A stretch of DNA of 64,000 nt, from NCBI GenBank assembly GCA_965231165.1, contig OZ246421.1, forward strand, positions 496,001-560,000, read 5' to 3'. Positions 42,241 through 50,877 of this stretch are shown here, piece by piece. The notes under the pieces are model-generated. The model had not been told where the DNA came from, did not search any database, and saw nothing but the letters and a program-made list of their open reading frames with translations. Numbering within the stretch: position 1 is the first letter of the stretch; every line of letters starts with the position of its first letter. The position numbers were made by a program, and so were the translations under genes. The DNA comes from Micavibrio_C sp965231165. Its GTDB lineage: Bacteria; Pseudomonadota; Alphaproteobacteria; Micavibrionales; Micavibrionaceae.

Positions 42241-42771
42241 ATGACTGATCCGGGTGTCCTTGAGCGTCGTGTGGTTCCTCGCGGGGGTGTGATTATTCAG
42301 CAGGGCGAGGAAGGTTTTTCCGCTTTCCTGATCCAATCCGGTGATGCTGTTGTTTTTACGGAGCAGGACGGCAAGCGTGTTGAGCTGGCGCGTCTGGGGC
42401 CGGGACAGATTATCGGCGAGATGGCGCTGGTGGTCGATGCGCCGCGCTCGGCCTCGGTGCAGGCGCTGACTGACTGCAATCTCATCACGATTACCCGCGA
42501 AGTTTTGCATGATAAATTGCAGAAAAGCGATCCCACTATACGGGCGCTGGTGCAGATGCTGATGAAGCGGATTGCGCAGAACAACAAGGCGTTGCTGCGT
42601 AAGGGCGGCGATCTGAATGACATGGCCGATGTTGTGACGGCTATTTATCAGGAACTGCATTCTTCTCTGCCTGCCCAGCAGAAAAAGAGTCTTGAAATTT
42701 CGCTGTTGCCGCCGATGGATGCGTTTTTGGCAGCGATCAAGGATTTTCGCAGTCGTTACGGCCTTAGCTAA
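42241..42771 (+). CDS. Cyclic nucleotide-binding domain protein
   Basis: 176 residues with one cNMP-binding (Crp-like) beta-roll at about 10-120: 'VPRGGVIIQQGEEGFSAFLI', 'GQIIGEMALVVDAPRSASVQ' (the phosphate-binding cassette with Glu, Arg and Ser). The C-terminal 50 residues are helical and lack a DNA-binding helix-turn-helix, so it is not a CRP-type activator. It could be a stand-alone sensor or a protein-binding regulatory subunit. It is the last gene of the PHA operon, which hints at second-messenger input to carbon storage; that is inference. Confidence 0.85.
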   Translation: MTDPGVLERRVVPRGGVIIQQGEEGFSAFLIQSGDAVVFTEQDGKRVELARLGPGQIIGEMALVVDAPRSASVQALTDCNLITITREVLHDKLQKSDPTIRALVQMLMKRIAQNNKALLRKGGDLNDMADVVTAIYQELHSSLPAQQKKSLEISLLPPMDAFLAAIKDFRSRYGLS

Positions 42772-42881
42772 CGTCTTATTTTCTGTGTCTTTTTAGGGTT
42801 ATTTGTACCCCAGACCTTCATAGTTTTGCCTCACTGGCGTATATAAATAGGACTTACCTGTTTATCCGTACGAGGTTGCCT

Positions 42882-45800
42882 GTGAAAAAGATAGTTTCCA
42901 TAGTTTTTGCGTTTGTTCTGTTGTCCGTGGGCGGTCTGATCCTCGGCCCCAGTTTTATTGACTGGAACAAGTACAAGCCGGAGATTGTGTCGCGCCTTAA
43001 GGGCATGACGGGGCACGAATATGATGTGGCGGGCAATATCGAGTTGGCCATTTTTCCTGTGCCGCGGGTCAAGATTGAGAAATTGAGTGTGCGGATGCCT
43101 GCGTCCATGGGCGGTGAAACGATCGTGGGTCTGGACAAGGTGGCCGTTGATGTCGAGCCGATGCCTCTTTTGCAAAAGCAGATTGTCATTAAAAGCGTTG
43201 AACTGGTGAAACCGGTTTTCAATCTGGGTGTAAAGGCCGATGGCACGGCGATCTGGATGACGCCGGAACTGCAAAAGAAAATGGATATAGGCAAGGCCGT
43301 TCCGGCGGAGCCGAAAAACCAGATGGGCAGCGCTTTTGGAAACGCGATTTCCTTGAATGAAGTTAAAATCAATGACGGCACGTTCAGTTATAGCGATGCG
43401 CGCAAGGGTACTAAAACAGCGCTTGATAAAATCGATCTCGATATTCAGGGCGACAGCCTGTTTGGCCCGTACAAAATTTCCGGGCAAGTGGGTTACAGGG
43501 GGCAGCCGGTAAAGCTGACGGCAAAATCAGGCAAGATCAGCGATATGAGCGCGGCCATTCCTGTGCAGGCAGAATTTCATCTTGTCAGCGGCGGTACCGT
43601 TGTGACTTATTCCGGCGTTGCTGTCACCAGACCCGTTTTGGAATTACAGGGGGAAACAAGTTTTAAATCGAACAATCTTTCTGAAACGCTGCAGGCCGTT
43701 ACAGGTACGCCCAACCCGGCGCTGGCGAAACCCATTAGCCTTACGGGCATCCTTACCTTCAAGGGCGATAATATCGATTATAAAAATGTGGCGATGAATT
43801 ACGCCGGGGCAGAAGTTGCGGGCAGTGTGTCCTTGAAAAACCTCAAGAAGCAATCCGGAAATCCTCTGGATATTGTTCTGCTCCTGAAGGCTGACAAACC
43901 CGTCGATCTGGATGCGCTTCTCCCAGCGGGTAAAAAAGGCACCGGCGGTTTTATTCCTGAAACACTGGCTTTGCCGATGGATATGCGGTTGAAGGCCGAT
44001 GTCACGGCCAAATCCGCCACGTTCAAGGATGCCAATTTTACGGACATGGCGCTCAGTCTGCTTTTGGGTGAGAAAGATATCAGCGGCACTTTCAAATCCG
44101 TAACGCCGGGGCAGGGCAAGATTGACGCGACTTACAAGCTGCTGGCGGCATCGGTTTCGCGCACGGGCGGTGGCGGAAAAATTTTCAGCGACCTTTCGCT
44201 GGCGGTCGATGGTTCGGCGCAGGCAGGTGTGCCGCAGGCGCTGGTCAAGCCCTTCGTTCCGGCGGACGCGCTTAAAGGTGCTGGCAATTTACTGACGACG
44301 CCGGCATCGGCTGTTTACAAAGTGAATATCAAACCGGCGTCGGCAAATATTACCAGTGCTACAGTCAATATTCTGGATACCAATCTGGAGATTGGCGGTT
44401 CCTATCAACCGAAAAAGAATGCTACCCGCGATTTGCTGACGATCAATATCAGTGCGCCATCATTGGATGGTGATACGTGGCTTAAGCGTTTGCAACCGGC
44501 GGCGCAGGAAGCGACGGCACCCACGCCCACCAATAAGAAAATTGATATTGCTGGCATGGCCAAGAAATTGTCTTTGCCGGTTGATCTGGACGCGTCCCTT
44601 TCATTGGGTAGCCTGATATGGCATGGCCAGTCGTATGACAAGGTGGGTTTCAGGGGGCGTTTGATTGGCAACAAACTGACTATTGATACGGCGGGTCTTG
44701 AGGCTACGGGCGGAAACAGTCTGACGTTGGCTGGGACGGTAGGCGACGTGACGGTGCTGAAAGATGTCGATCTGACTATTCAGGGCAAAACTCCTGATAC
44801 TGAGAAAACTTTGCAGGGTTTTAAAGTCGATACCAAGAACATGCCCAAGGGCATAGGCCCGTCGGAAGTGCTGGCGGAGTTCAAGGGGCAGGCGGATAAT
44901 CTGTCTTTTGTCGCGAATGCCAAAGCCCTGAAAGGGACGATGGAGGCTTCGGGCGCGCTGGACGATTTGCTGGCGGCGCCCAAGGTCAGCAACCTGACGG
45001 TACGTGTGAAGCACCCGAATTATGTGGAACTGGCGCGGATTTTCAATCCTAATTTCAAAAGCAACGTGGCGATGAATAAGAACCTCGATGCCTATACCAG
45101 CATGACGCGGCAGGGTACGCTTTATACGCTTAAGGATTTTCAGGCGACTATCGGTCCCTCGACGATAACGGGGCAGGTGTCTTTCGATACAGCCGGGGCG
45201 CGGCCCAAGCTGACGGCTGAATTGTCGGCGGGGGACTTGGCGCTGAGCGACATTGTCGGTTACGAGAAAAAGGCACAGGCAAATACAGGTTCCGACAATG
45301 TGCGCTGGTCGCGCAATGCCATCAATGTTGACTGGATGCGTAAGTACGATGCTGATGCCAAACTGACAGCCAAAAGCCTGACATGGGTCAACTGGCGTAT
45401 GGATAACGCGGTGATTGAGGGCAAGCTGGATAATGGCGTACTGGCGTTGTCGCGGCTGAATGGCGGCCTGTATGGCGGCACCATGAATGCACAGGCGACA
45501 GTCACGGCCCCGGCGGATAATCGTGCGCCGCTGGCGGTCAAGTCATCGGCCAAACTTTCCAATGTATCGCTTGAATCCTTTGTCAGTTCGTTCAGCGGCG
45601 CGCAACTGGTGAAAGCGCGCGGGACGGTCAATCTTGATACGTCTATTGAAACGGCAGGTGTCAGCCCGGCAGCTTTGGTGTTTGGTCTGAAGGGCAAGGG
45701 CACGACAACGGGGAAGGATCTCGTTTTTGACGGGTTTGACCTAGCGCGTGTTTCCCGCACACTGGCGCAACCCTCCAGCAGTCTGAAAGAGAATGTTATT

Positions 45801-46559
45801 TCGTTGCTTGATACGTCGATGACGGGCGGGCAGACGGCTTTTGAAATATTGGACGGCGCTTTCACGATCAGCGAAGGCGTGATCAATTTCGACAAGCTTT
45901 TGCTGGCCGGAACGGCGGCGAATGTCAGTACGCTGGGGACAGTCAATTTGCCGCTCTGGACTATTGATCTTGAAAACACGATTACTCTGGCAGAGCCTGC
46001 CGATGCGCCACCGCTGAAAACAAGCTTCCGCGGTCCGCTGGATAATCCCGGAAAAACCTTCGGCAAGAGTGCGCTCGATAGCTATATCGGCAATCAGCTG
46101 CAGAAGACGCTGGGTGATGCTATTCAGGACAAGCTGCAGGACAAGGGTATTCTGGATAAAGGGGCTGCGACACCGCAGAATGCAGGGGACGTCATCCAGA
46201 ATTTGATTCAGCAGAAATTAGCACCGAAAGCGGCAACGCCGACCACGATCATTCCGGCGGCACCGGCTGTTACCGCACCTGTCGCCCCGGTTCCTGCGCC
46301 GCCGCCTGCATCTGCCCCTGTCGTTGCTCCGGGGGCACCCGCGCCTGTTGTCGTTGAGCCTGTTCCGGCTGCGCCTGTGGCGGCACCGGCACCTGCCGCA
46401 GCACCGGAGGCTGTTGTGACAGAGCCTGCGCCTGTAGCGGCACCGCAGCCAGCAGCATCGGCAAACGATGCTTCTTCTACTTCAGGGGAATCGGGAGAGG
46501 CTGTGCCCGCAGCGCCGGATGCTATTGGTGATCTGATTCAAGGCCTGACGGATCAGTAA
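42882..46559 (+). CDS. AsmA family protein
   Basis: A very large AsmA-like envelope protein, 1225 residues. I start at the GTG at 42882 because GAGG lies six bases before it; the TTG at 42876 would touch that site. An N-terminal membrane anchor ('IVSIVFAFVLLSVGGLIL') is followed by the AsmA opening 'IDWNKYKPEIVSRLKGMTGH' and 'VKIEKLSV'. The long body is repetitive beta-rich sequence as in bridge-like lipid-transfer proteins, and the C-terminal AsmA domain has 'TTTGKDLVFDGFDLARVSR' and 'EGVINFDKLLL'. The last 120 residues are Ala/Pro/Val low complexity. The likely role is phospholipid transport to the outer membrane. It overlaps the RHH gene end by 38 bases. Confidence 0.88.
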   Translation: MKKIVSIVFAFVLLSVGGLILGPSFIDWNKYKPEIVSRLKGMTGHEYDVAGNIELAIFPVPRVKIEKLSVRMPASMGGETIVGLDKVAVDVEPMPLLQKQIVIKSVELVKPVFNLGVKADGTAIWMTPELQKKMDIGKAVPAEPKNQMGSAFGNAISLNEVKINDGTFSYSDARKGTKTALDKIDLDIQGDSLFGPYKISGQVGYRGQPVKLTAKSGKISDMSAAIPVQAEFHLVSGGTVVTYSGVAVTRPVLELQGETSFKSNNLSETLQAVTGTPNPALAKPISLTGILTFKGDNIDYKNVAMNYAGAEVAGSVSLKNLKKQSGNPLDIVLLLKADKPVDLDALLPAGKKGTGGFIPETLALPMDMRLKADVTAKSATFKDANFTDMALSLLLGEKDISGTFKSVTPGQGKIDATYKLLAASVSRTGGGGKIFSDLSLAVDGSAQAGVPQALVKPFVPADALKGAGNLLTTPASAVYKVNIKPASANITSATVNILDTNLEIGGSYQPKKNATRDLLTINISAPSLDGDTWLKRLQPAAQEATAPTPTNKKIDIAGMAKKLSLPVDLDASLSLGSLIWHGQSYDKVGFRGRLIGNKLTIDTAGLEATGGNSLTLAGTVGDVTVLKDVDLTIQGKTPDTEKTLQGFKVDTKNMPKGIGPSEVLAEFKGQADNLSFVANAKALKGTMEASGALDDLLAAPKVSNLTVRVKHPNYVELARIFNPNFKSNVAMNKNLDAYTSMTRQGTLYTLKDFQATIGPSTITGQVSFDTAGARPKLTAELSAGDLALSDIVGYEKKAQANTGSDNVRWSRNAINVDWMRKYDADAKLTAKSLTWVNWRMDNAVIEGKLDNGVLALSRLNGGLYGGTMNAQATVTAPADNRAPLAVKSSAKLSNVSLESFVSSFSGAQLVKARGTVNLDTSIETAGVSPAALVFGLKGKGTTTGKDLVFDGFDLARVSRTLAQPSSSLKENVISLLDTSMTGGQTAFEILDGAFTISEGVINFDKLLLAGTAANVSTLGTVNLPLWTIDLENTITLAEPADAPPLKTSFRGPLDNPGKTFGKSALDSYIGNQLQKTLGDAIQDKLQDKGILDKGAATPQNAGDVIQNLIQQKLAPKAATPTTIIPAAPAVTAPVAPVPAPPPASAPVVAPGAPAPVVVEPVPAAPVAAPAPAAAPEAVVTEPAPVAAPQPAASANDASSTSGESGEAVPAAPDAIGDLIQGLTDQ

Positions 46560-46770
46560 CGGCATAAAGCCTGTTCTGAAGCTCGGCGAGAACGAAAAGG
46601 CGGAGCGCGCTTGAGAGGTTGGTATTCTCACGTGCTTTGTCCACACTCTCCACCAGGCCGTTGAGTGACAGGTTTTGCTCATCCGCAAGTTGCTTGAGAA
46701 CAATCCAGAAGGGTTCTTCAAGGCTTATGCTGGTAGAGTGTCCGGCGATTTTAATAGAACGTTTTTTCAT
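46522..46770 (-). CDS. Ribbon-helix-helix domain protein (RHH_4)
   Basis: An 82-residue protein matching the alphaproteobacterial RHH_4 family: a beta-strand start 'KKRSIKIAGHSTSISLEEPF', then helices 'WIVLKQLADEQNLSLNGLVE' and 'LSSALRLFVLAELQ'. These are presumed DNA-binding dimers without a known operator. Its ATG abuts the fumC stop codon with no gap, so it is translationally linked to fumC. The 3' end overlaps the asmA-like gene on the other strand. Confidence 0.85.
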   Translation of the reverse strand: MKKRSIKIAGHSTSISLEEPFWIVLKQLADEQNLSLNGLVESVDKARENTNLSSALRLFVLAELQNRLYAVTDPSGLESDHQ

Positions 46771-48216
46771 TTAGTCTTTTGTACTGATCATGTCTTCAGG
46801 TTTCACCCACTCGTCAAACTGCGTTTCCGTCAGTAATCCGAGAGCCATTCCGGCTTGCTTCAGGGTTGTTCCTTCGGCATGGGCTTTCTTGGCAATTTTT
46901 GCGGCGTTGTCATAGCCGATATGAGGGTTCAGCGCGGTTACCAGCATCAGGCTTTCATACAAAAGCTTTTCGATTCGTTCGCGGTTTGGTTCGATTCCGA
47001 CAACGCAGTTTTCAGTAAAGCTGTTGCAGGCGTCCGCGAGCAGGCGGATAGATTGCAACACATTATATATTATAACAGGTTTGAATACATTTAGCTCGAA
47101 GTGGCCGTTGCTGCCCGCGACGGTTACAGTCACATGGTTGCCCATGACTTGTGTACATACCATTGTCATGGCTTCGGATTGGGTCGGGTTGACTTTTCCG
47201 GGCATGATTGAGGAGCCAGGCTCGTTCTCTGGCAAGCTGATTTCACCGATGCCGCAGCGCGGGCCGGAACCCAATAAACGCACGTCATTGGCTATTTTCA
47301 TCAGTGATGCTGCCAGCACGTTCAAGGCGCCCGATACCTCGACCATGGCGTCATGGCTGGCGAGCGCTTCGAATTTATTTTCTGCAGTGACAAAATTCAG
47401 ATCGGTGATTTTTGCAACATGCGCCGCAAATTTCTCCGGAAATCCGGTTTTGCAATTGATACCGGTACCCACGGCGGTACCGCCCTGCGCCAGTTGCATC
47501 AGGCGCGGCATTGTATTTTTTACGCGGGCAATGCCGTATTCAATCTGCTTGGCATAGCCGGAAAATTCCTGCCCCAGCGTCATTGGCGTGGCGTCCTGCA
47601 GATGGGTGCGACCGATCTTGACGATATCCATGAAGGCGGATGATTTCTGCGCCAGTGCTGCCTGCAGGTGCTCAAGCGCCGGAACCAGTTCGTGGTGCAG
47701 CTGTTCGGCGGCGGCAATATGCATCACCGTCGGGAAGCTGTCGTTCGATGACTGGCCCATGTTGACATGGTCGTTCGGGTGGACAGGTTTTTTGCTGCCC
47801 ATCGTGCCGCCCATGATCTCAATGGCACGGTTGGAAATGACTTCGTTGGCGTTCATGTTGGTCTGGGTGCCGGAACCGGTTTGCCAGACGACCAGCGGGA
47901 ATTCACCGGCCAGTGTGCCGTCAATGATTTCGTCGGCGGCCTGCGTGATGGCTTGACCGATGGTTTTGTCGAGCGCGCCCAGTTCCATGTTGGCGAGAGC
48001 CGAGGCTTTTTTCTGAATGCCCAGTGCGCGCACCAGCGGCTTTGGCATGCGTTCGTCGCCAATGCGGAAATTCTGGATGCTGCGCTGTGTCTGCGCGCCC
48101 CAGTAATGATCGGCGGGCACTTCGATTTCACCGAAGGAGTCTGTTTCAATGCGGATATCTTCAGAAGACATTTGAGAACCTTTAATGGCAGAACGTGCGG
48201 AAACGGAAGATGACAT
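46771..48216 (-). CDS. fumC: Fumarate hydratase class II
   Basis: Interconverts fumarate and malate in the citric acid cycle. 481 residues; this is the iron-free, tetrameric class II enzyme. Motifs: 'TDSFGEIEVPADHYWGAQTQ', 'TGSGTQTNMNANEVI', 'HPNDHVNMGQSSND', 'GRTHLQDATPM', and the catalytic loop 'GSSIMPGKVNPTQSEA'. I keep the ATG at 48216 because AGGAA lies nine bases upstream. An ATG at 48171 would give a length closer to E. coli FumC but has a weaker site. It is the middle gene of a three-gene unit. Confidence 0.95.
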   Translation of the reverse strand: MSSSVSARSAIKGSQMSSEDIRIETDSFGEIEVPADHYWGAQTQRSIQNFRIGDERMPKPLVRALGIQKKASALANMELGALDKTIGQAITQAADEIIDGTLAGEFPLVVWQTGSGTQTNMNANEVISNRAIEIMGGTMGSKKPVHPNDHVNMGQSSNDSFPTVMHIAAAEQLHHELVPALEHLQAALAQKSSAFMDIVKIGRTHLQDATPMTLGQEFSGYAKQIEYGIARVKNTMPRLMQLAQGGTAVGTGINCKTGFPEKFAAHVAKITDLNFVTAENKFEALASHDAMVEVSGALNVLAASLMKIANDVRLLGSGPRCGIGEISLPENEPGSSIMPGKVNPTQSEAMTMVCTQVMGNHVTVTVAGSNGHFELNVFKPVIIYNVLQSIRLLADACNSFTENCVVGIEPNRERIEKLLYESLMLVTALNPHIGYDNAAKIAKKAHAEGTTLKQAGMALGLLTETQFDEWVKPEDMISTKD

Positions 48217-48219
48217 GGT

Positions 48220-48816
48220 TTATAATTCCTGTTCCTGTTTCACGGTGATGTCTGACTTGCAGTCGGATATGAGAATTTGTACCCCGACCATGGGCGTGTA
48301 TACGACCTCGTCAGTGCAGAGCGTTACTGAGTCGGAAATGGTAGACTGCATCGATTCTCCCGATGACAGCTTCTGATTGGTGATGCGCATTTCAGATTCT
48401 ACAGTCGCACTCTTTTTGTCGGCGCTGATTTTGATGCTTTTCACGTTATAATCAATCTTGGCGCCCTGTACGCTGTCGTAACCTTCTCTAGAGCTGTTGA
48501 TCATGCTCTCCTTGTTGAGGGTTATGGGCGTCTGCGTCGGGGGCTGTGATGGCATTTTCACATTCATATCGATAGTGCCGCTGAAATCGTCGTGTGTAGC
48601 TTTTTTGATAAAAGCCAGATGCTCATCATAAGGGAGACGATAGGATGCTGCGGATTCCTCGGCATAGGCTTTGACGTTTTCTTCTGTCAGCCATGTTGCT
48701 TGCTGTGCGCAGGCGGGTTTCATGCCTGAGGCAGGCAAGGCCACGATGGCCAGCAAGATCACGATAAGCTTTTTCGGCAAGGTCGTTACCCCTAAATTAT
48801 TCATTTGGACTGACAA
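48220..48816 (-). CDS. Exported hypothetical protein, 198 aa
   Basis: A cleavable signal peptide ('IVILLAIVALPASGMKPACA|QQ') starts after a basic 'LPKKL'. The mature part of about 160 residues has alternating charged beta-like stretches ('SIKISADKKSATVESEMRI', 'VGVQILISDCKSDITVKQEQ') and two Cys near the C-terminus that could pair in the periplasm. I do not recognise a family. Its stop is three bases before the fumC start, so it is the first gene of the fumC unit. An alternative ATG at 48804 would remove four residues. Confidence 0.7.
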   Translation of the reverse strand: MSVQMNNLGVTTLPKKLIVILLAIVALPASGMKPACAQQATWLTEENVKAYAEESAASYRLPYDEHLAFIKKATHDDFSGTIDMNVKMPSQPPTQTPITLNKESMINSSREGYDSVQGAKIDYNVKSIKISADKKSATVESEMRITNQKLSSGESMQSTISDSVTLCTDEVVYTPMVGVQILISDCKSDITVKQEQEL

Positions 48817-48980
48817 AAACTATCATTCCGCTACCCTGAGGTAAAGCGCGCAGCGGTAGGTTGTAAAGGGGTGTTTGAGAGCTATTCTCTCTTTTCTTTC
48901 AATCTTTTCCATCGGATTCCGCAAACGGGTACAAGCATACCTCTTTGTGACTTCTCAAGCCGGTGTGCGGTATTCTGTAA

Positions 48981-50045
48981 CTACTCTGCCAGGATAGTGA
49001 CGTGACCCATTTTACGGCCTTCTTGCGCTTCTTCTTTGCCATAAAGATGGAGACAGGCATTCTTTTTTTCAAGCCATGGTGCGAGCTTTTTTGCGTCCAT
49101 GCCGATCAGGTTGAACATGACGGCGTCGGAGTGCCGTCCCGGTGCGCCCACCGGCATGCCCGCGACTGTGCGTATATGTTGTTCAAATTGAGATATCACG
49201 CAGGCGTCAATCGTCCAGTGCCCTGAGTTGTGAGTGCGCGGTGCGATTTCGTTTGCCAGCAGCGTACCTTCGCGGGTGATGAACATTTCCAACGCCAGCA
49301 CACCGACCAGATCAACAGCATCGGCCAGCAACTGGGTCATGGCGCGCGCGTGTGCGGACAGCTCTTCGGGGATAGGGGCGGGGACTGTGCTTTTGGATAG
49401 GATGTGATTGCGGTGTTCATTCAGGATCGGGCCGTAAATCGCCGTTTGCCCGAGCTTGTCGCGGGCGATGATCACGGAAACTTCGCAGACGAAATCAACC
49501 ATTTCCTCGACGATCAATTCCTGACTGCCAAGCGATTTCCATGCGGCCTTGGCATCGTCGCCGTGAACGAATTTCATCTGGCCTTTGCCATCGTAACCAA
49601 AGCGGGTTGTTTTCAGGATGGCATGCGCGATGCGCAGATCGGCCATGGCGTCGTCGATCTCGGAGGCTTTTGTGGCGACGGCCCAGCGCGCGGTCGAAAT
49701 GCCGATATCGTTCAGGAATTTTTTTTCTGTCGGACGGTGTTGTGCAATTTCCAGCAGGCGGTCATCAGGAAATACGGGCTTATGTTTTTGCAGGAAGCGC
49801 ACCGTTTCCACAGGTATGTTCTCAAATTCGTAACTGATGACATCTACGCTGTCAGCGAATTCCTTCAGTGCCTTCTTGTCGTCATAGGTGCCGATGAATG
49901 TTTGCGCCGCCACATGGCTTGCGGGGCTGTTCGGTTCGGGACAATAGATGTGCACCTTGATGCCGAGACGTGCGGCCGCGAGGGCGCTCATGCGGCCTAA
50001 CTGGCCACCCCCGAGTATGCCCACGATTTTGCTGTCGAGCTTCAT
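48981..50045 (-). CDS. purK: N5-carboxyaminoimidazole ribonucleotide synthase
   Basis: ATP- and bicarbonate-dependent step of purine synthesis converting AIR to N5-CAIR. 354 residues of ATP-grasp fold: 'VGILGGGQLGRMSALAA' at the N-terminus, 'ISYEFENIPVETVRFL', 'LKTTRFGYDGKGQ' (ATP loop), 'VEEMVDFVCEVSVIIAR' and 'NEIAPRTHNSGHWTIDAC'. It follows purE by 11 bases and is the last gene of the unit. Confidence 0.96.
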   Translation of the reverse strand: MKLDSKIVGILGGGQLGRMSALAAARLGIKVHIYCPEPNSPASHVAAQTFIGTYDDKKALKEFADSVDVISYEFENIPVETVRFLQKHKPVFPDDRLLEIAQHRPTEKKFLNDIGISTARWAVATKASEIDDAMADLRIAHAILKTTRFGYDGKGQMKFVHGDDAKAAWKSLGSQELIVEEMVDFVCEVSVIIARDKLGQTAIYGPILNEHRNHILSKSTVPAPIPEELSAHARAMTQLLADAVDLVGVLALEMFITREGTLLANEIAPRTHNSGHWTIDACVISQFEQHIRTVAGMPVGAPGRHSDAVMFNLIGMDAKKLAPWLEKKNACLHLYGKEEAQEGRKMGHVTILAE

Positions 50046-50056
50046 GGCGGTCTCTT

Positions 50057-50545
50057 TCAGGCTGTTGGCGTCAGGGCCACGGAACCGGTCTGTTGGGCGC
50101 GGAAATCATCAAGACGTTCTGCTAGTGATGTATCGTTGAGCGCCAGGATAGCAATCGCCAGCAACGCGGCATTCTTCGCACCCGCCTGGCCGATGGCCAG
50201 TGTGCCGACGGGTATGCCGCCCGGCATCTGGGCAATGGAGAGCAAGCTGTCGAGCCCTTTCAGGGCTTTGCTTTCAACCGGGACGCCCAAAACGGGCAGG
50301 GGCGTCATGCTGGCGCACATGCCGGGCAAGTGCGCGGCACCACCAGCCCCGGCGATGATAACTTTCAAGCCTTTTGATTTTGCTGTTTTAGCGTATTCGA
50401 CCAGGCGATCCGGTGTGCGGTGTGCCGATACGATGCTGGTTTCATGGGGGACGCCGAATTCGGTCAGCATATCGGCGGCGGCCTTCATTGTGTCCCAATC
50501 GGATTGGGAACCCATGATGATGCCGACGACGGGAATACTGGTCAT
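50057..50545 (-). CDS. purE: N5-carboxyaminoimidazole ribonucleotide mutase
   Basis: Moves the carboxyl group of N5-CAIR to give CAIR in purine synthesis. 162 residues, full length. The substrate loop 'GIIMGSQSDWDTMKAAAD' and 'SAHRTPDRLVEYA' (with the catalytic His) and 'IIAGAGGAAHLPGM' are all intact. It overlaps the upstream DUF465 gene by four bases and precedes purK. Confidence 0.96.
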   Translation of the reverse strand: MTSIPVVGIIMGSQSDWDTMKAAADMLTEFGVPHETSIVSAHRTPDRLVEYAKTAKSKGLKVIIAGAGGAAHLPGMCASMTPLPVLGVPVESKALKGLDSLLSIAQMPGGIPVGTLAIGQAGAKNAALLAIAILALNDTSLAERLDDFRAQQTGSVALTPTA

Positions 50546-50742
50546 GCAATAATATCCGGCAGCAGCTGGCTTTCGATTTTCTGGATCATGTCCTTAAGCG
50601 CCAGCTTGCGCTTTTTCAGCCGCTGCATCTGAATAAAATCGACGGGCTGGTGCGCCATTATCTTGTCAATAATGTCGTCGAGGTCCTGGTGTTCGGATTG
50701 CAGCTCTACGAGCTTCTCGCGGAGTTCGTCTTCGTCTTCCAT
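50542..50742 (-). CDS. DUF465 (YdcH-like) small protein
   Basis: 66 residues, two amphipathic helices forming a hairpin: 'LREKLVELQSEHQDLDDIID', then 'VDFIQMQRLKKRKLALKDMI'. The 'LKKRKLxLKD' phrase is the DUF465 hallmark. Function is unknown in the family. First gene of the DUF465-purE-purK unit, with a four-base overlap to purE. Confidence 0.9.
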   Translation of the reverse strand: MEDEDELREKLVELQSEHQDLDDIIDKIMAHQPVDFIQMQRLKKRKLALKDMIQKIESQLLPDIIA

Positions 50743-50877
50743 CAGTAAAAAGCCTAACTGTGATTACCGAAATTAAAAAATCTCGAAAAGAGTATCAGAT
50801 AATCCGTTGTTTGGTAAGCATAAACTGTGTATGAATAAGGGCGTACAATAAGGGTGTCCCTGCTAAAAGGAAGTATT

